A stretch of DNA of 23,266 nucleotides, taken from NCBI GenBank assembly GCA_937880805.1, contig CALGRR010000003.1:1-23266 (forward strand), written 5' to 3'. The translations under genes were made by a program, and so were the position numbers. Positions 21,427 to 23,266 of the stretch are shown piece after piece (within the stretch, counting starts at the first letter, position 1; every line of letters begins with the position of its first letter). The notes beneath the pieces were generated by a model. It saw only the letters and a list, made by a program, of their open reading frames with translations, did no database searches and was not told the origin of the DNA. The stretch is from an uncultured Clostridia bacterium (lineage in GTDB: Bacteria > Bacillota > Clostridia > Oscillospirales > Acutalibacteraceae).

Positions 21427-23014
21427 ATATGTTATTTCCTATGATATAGGAACCACCGGCGTAAAATCCTGTCTTTTTGAAATCGGCGAAACAATAAATC
21501 TCATAAGTGCCGCAATGGAGGGCTATAAGCTCTATATTCTTCCCGACGGCGGAGCAGAGCAGGACCCCGAAGAATGGTGGCAGGCAATGTGCTCAACAAC
21601 CAGAACCATCTTTGAAAACTGCGATGTGAAGCCCGAGCAGGTTGAAGGCATTTCCTTCTGCTCGCAGATGCAGGGTCTTGTGCTTGTTGACAGAAACGGC
21701 GTTCCCGTTCACAGAGCCTTCAGCTATATGGACCAGCGTGCAAAGAAGCAGATTAAAGAAGGCATTGCAAACGGAATTCAGATTGCGGGTGCAAATATCT
21801 TCAAGCTCATTCCCTCGCTTATTATCACGGGTGCGGTTTCCGCAAGCGTTAAAGACCCCGTATGGAAATATAACTGGGTTAAAGAGAACGAGCCCGAAAA
21901 CTTCAAGAAGGTTTATAAGTGGCTCGATGTTAAAGAATATCTTATCGCAAGAATGACCGATAAGTTTGTTATGACAAGAGATTCCGCCTTCGGCACTCTT
22001 CTTTATGATATACGCAAGGGCAAGGAATGCTGGAGCCCCACAATATGCAAGCTTCTGGGCGTTAATCCCGCCCATCTGCCCGAAATAGTCAACAGCACCG
22101 ATAATGTCGGCGGTCTTACCGCAAAGGCAGCCTCGGAGCTCGGTCTTAAAGAAGGCACGGCAGTATTCGGCGGCGGCGGCGATGCTTCGCTTATCGGCGT
22201 TGGCGCTGGCAGCGTTGAGCTTGGCGAAACTCATATCTATAACGGCACCTCGGGCTGGGTTTCAACCGTTGTTGAAAAGAGCGTTGTTGATGCCTCGGCA
22301 ATGATTGCGGCAATCATCGGTGCACAGAAAGACAGCTTCAATTATTTTGCGGAGCTTGAAACCGCAGGCAAGTGCCTCGAATGGGTAAAAGACCACCTTG
22401 CACTTGACGAAATCGGCATTTTCCTCAACAAAACAGATGTTGCGGAAAGCACCGAAACGGTTTACACCAGCCTTTATGATTATCTTTCAAAGGTTGTCAG
22501 CGAAATTCCCGCAGGCAGCTCGGGTGTTATCTTCACTCCGTGGCTTCACGGCAACAGATGCCCGTTTGAAGACCCGAACGCAAGGGGAATGTTCTTCAAC
22601 ATAAGCCTCGACGTTGGCAAAACAGAGCTTATCCGTTCCGTTATCGAAGGCGTTTGTATGCATATGCGTTGGTTCCTCGAAACTCAGGATAAGAAAATCC
22701 GCACCTCAAGCGTTGTACGCTTCGTGGGCGGCGGTGCTCTCTCCGATGTAACCTGCCAGATTCTTGCGGATATTACCGGAAGAACGGTTGAAACCGTTGA
22801 CAGCCCCCAGAATGTTGGTGCTGTAGGTGCGGCGGTTATTATGGCGGTGGGTCTTGGAATAATCGATGATGTTTCCCACGCAAAAAGGCTTATTCCCGCC
22901 AAGAAAACCTTTATCCCCAACGAGAAAAACAAAGAGGTTTACGACAGAAACTATGAAGTTTATAAAACTCTTTACAAAAATAACAAAGATGCCTTCAAGG
23001 CTCTCAACGGTTAG
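21416..23014 (+). CDS. FGGY-family carbohydrate kinase, xylulokinase-like
   Basis: A 532-residue sugar kinase with two actin-like domains. Visible are phosphate-1 motif YDIGTTGVKS (Asp10), EQDPEEWW (49-56), MDQRAKKQ (105-112), GGGGDASLIGVGAG with the probable catalytic Asp256, the FGGY signature region LHGNRCPFEDPNARG, and FVGGGALSD for adenosine binding. It looks most like xylulokinase but is somewhat longer, and two places that touch sugar in XylB differ: QMQG here versus QMHG, and GGGDA versus GGGDN. The substrate is therefore uncertain. The ATG at 21416 has AAAGGAGG five bases upstream; an in-frame ATG at 21365 lies well inside the ybaK-like gene and is unlikely. Confidence 0.88.
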   Translation: MSNKYVISYDIGTTGVKSCLFEIGETINLISAAMEGYKLYILPDGGAEQDPEEWWQAMCSTTRTIFENCDVKPEQVEGISFCSQMQGLVLVDRNGVPVHRAFSYMDQRAKKQIKEGIANGIQIAGANIFKLIPSLIITGAVSASVKDPVWKYNWVKENEPENFKKVYKWLDVKEYLIARMTDKFVMTRDSAFGTLLYDIRKGKECWSPTICKLLGVNPAHLPEIVNSTDNVGGLTAKAASELGLKEGTAVFGGGGDASLIGVGAGSVELGETHIYNGTSGWVSTVVEKSVVDASAMIAAIIGAQKDSFNYFAELETAGKCLEWVKDHLALDEIGIFLNKTDVAESTETVYTSLYDYLSKVVSEIPAGSSGVIFTPWLHGNRCPFEDPNARGMFFNISLDVGKTELIRSVIEGVCMHMRWFLETQDKKIRTSSVVRFVGGGALSDVTCQILADITGRTVETVDSPQNVGAVGAAVIMAVGLGIIDDVSHAKRLIPAKKTFIPNEKNKEVYDRNYEVYKTLYKNNKDAFKALNG

Positions 23015-23026
23015 CGTGGCGAACAT

Positions 23027-23082
23027 AATCCTAACCTGCCCGAAAGCGAGTCTTTTCGATGCTTTTCGGCGTTTCGGATTAG
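23027..23082 (+). repeat. Imperfect inverted repeat after the kinase gene
   Basis: Arms TAATCC...GAAAGC and GCTTTTC...GGATTA can fold into a long bulged hairpin starting 12 bases after the kinase stop. There is no T-run after it, so it is not a standard terminator. A small hairpin AGGC-GTCA-GCCT follows at 23085-23096. Confidence 0.5.
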
Positions 23083-23123
23083 AAAGGCGTCAGCCTGTCG
23101 TCATCCTCAACATCCAAAAATCA

Positions 23124-23177
23124 TCTGAAAATCCTTCGCTTTCGGGTCGAAGATTTTTTGTCGAGAGGATTTTCAGA
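23124..23177 (+). repeat. Perfect 12-base inverted repeat with internal hairpin
   Basis: TCTGAAAATCCT (23124-23135) and AGGATTTTCAGA (23166-23177) are exact inverted arms around a 30-base centre. The centre holds CTTCG/CGAAG (23134-23138 / 23148-23152) followed by ATTTTTTG, which could serve as a weak terminator for the kinase unit. Confidence 0.6.
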
Positions 23178-23262
23178 CAATTCAAGGCACAAAACGCAGC
23201 AAATCCTTTGTGGATTTGCGAGTATTTTAACGAAGAAGTGGCGAAAATTATCCGACAAAAAA
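23154..23262 (+). repeat. Nested inverted repeats at right edge
   Basis: TTTTTTGTCG (23154-23163) is repeated inverted as CGACAAAAAA (23253-23262). Between them is a perfect 8-bp hairpin GCAAATCC-TTTGT-GGATTTGC (23199-23219). Probably an intergenic repeat element that continues past the window; no open reading frame of note. Confidence 0.5.
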
Positions 23263-23266
23263 CACG

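Overview
The window looks like a chromosomal segment of an uncultured, gut-type Clostridia bacterium (Oscillospiraceae/Ruminococcaceae-like). This is an inference from gene content and order (dprA-topA-trmFO, acpP-rnc-smc), strong GGAGG-type ribosome binding sites, and promoters of the TTGATT/TATAAT type with TGn extensions. No taxonomic marker RNA is present.

Layout. (1) 1-825, minus strand: the start of a lipoprotein resembling MltG/YceG, running off the left edge, and a histidine-phosphatase gene. (2) 851-3716, minus: a two-gene unit of a glutamate-1-semialdehyde-aminotransferase-like enzyme and a double-domain class II aldolase, with a clear promoter at one end and an intrinsic hairpin terminator at the other. 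(3) 3761-14628, minus: a long, tightly packed housekeeping run in transcription order: TrmH-family RNA methyltransferase, dprA, topA, trmFO, ACP-like protein, rnc, an Elp3-like radical SAM protein, smc. Several junctions are ATGA overlaps, which suggests translational coupling. (4) 14820-17570, minus: secA. (5) 17922-18419, plus: a dCMP deaminase gene, convergent with (6) 18416-20482, minus: exodeoxyribonuclease III followed by a membrane-anchored protein of unknown function. (7) 20947-23014, plus: a YbaK-type deacylase overlapping an FGGY sugar kinase. (8) 23015-23266: non-coding sequence dense in inverted repeats, cut by the window edge.

How the genes work together. Region 3 gathers DNA topology, chromosome compaction, DNA uptake/processing, and rRNA/tRNA processing and modification. 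It looks like a fusion of two neighbourhoods usually seen apart in Firmicutes (dprA-topA-trmFO and acpP-rnc-smc), without the plsX/fab genes or ftsY in the expected places. The ACP homologue in this run has Glu where the phosphopantetheine-bearing Ser should be.

Non-coding highlights. The gaps at 14629-14819, 17571-17921 and 20483-20946 hold three related miniature, hairpin-rich elements sharing AATTCGTAATT-type termini and internal GC-rich hairpin modules. The third is preceded by a row of short hairpins, four of them introduced by TGAAAT, that probably lies in the 5' leader of the ybaK-kinase unit. No rRNA, tRNA, CRISPR array, transposase gene or phage gene was recognised.
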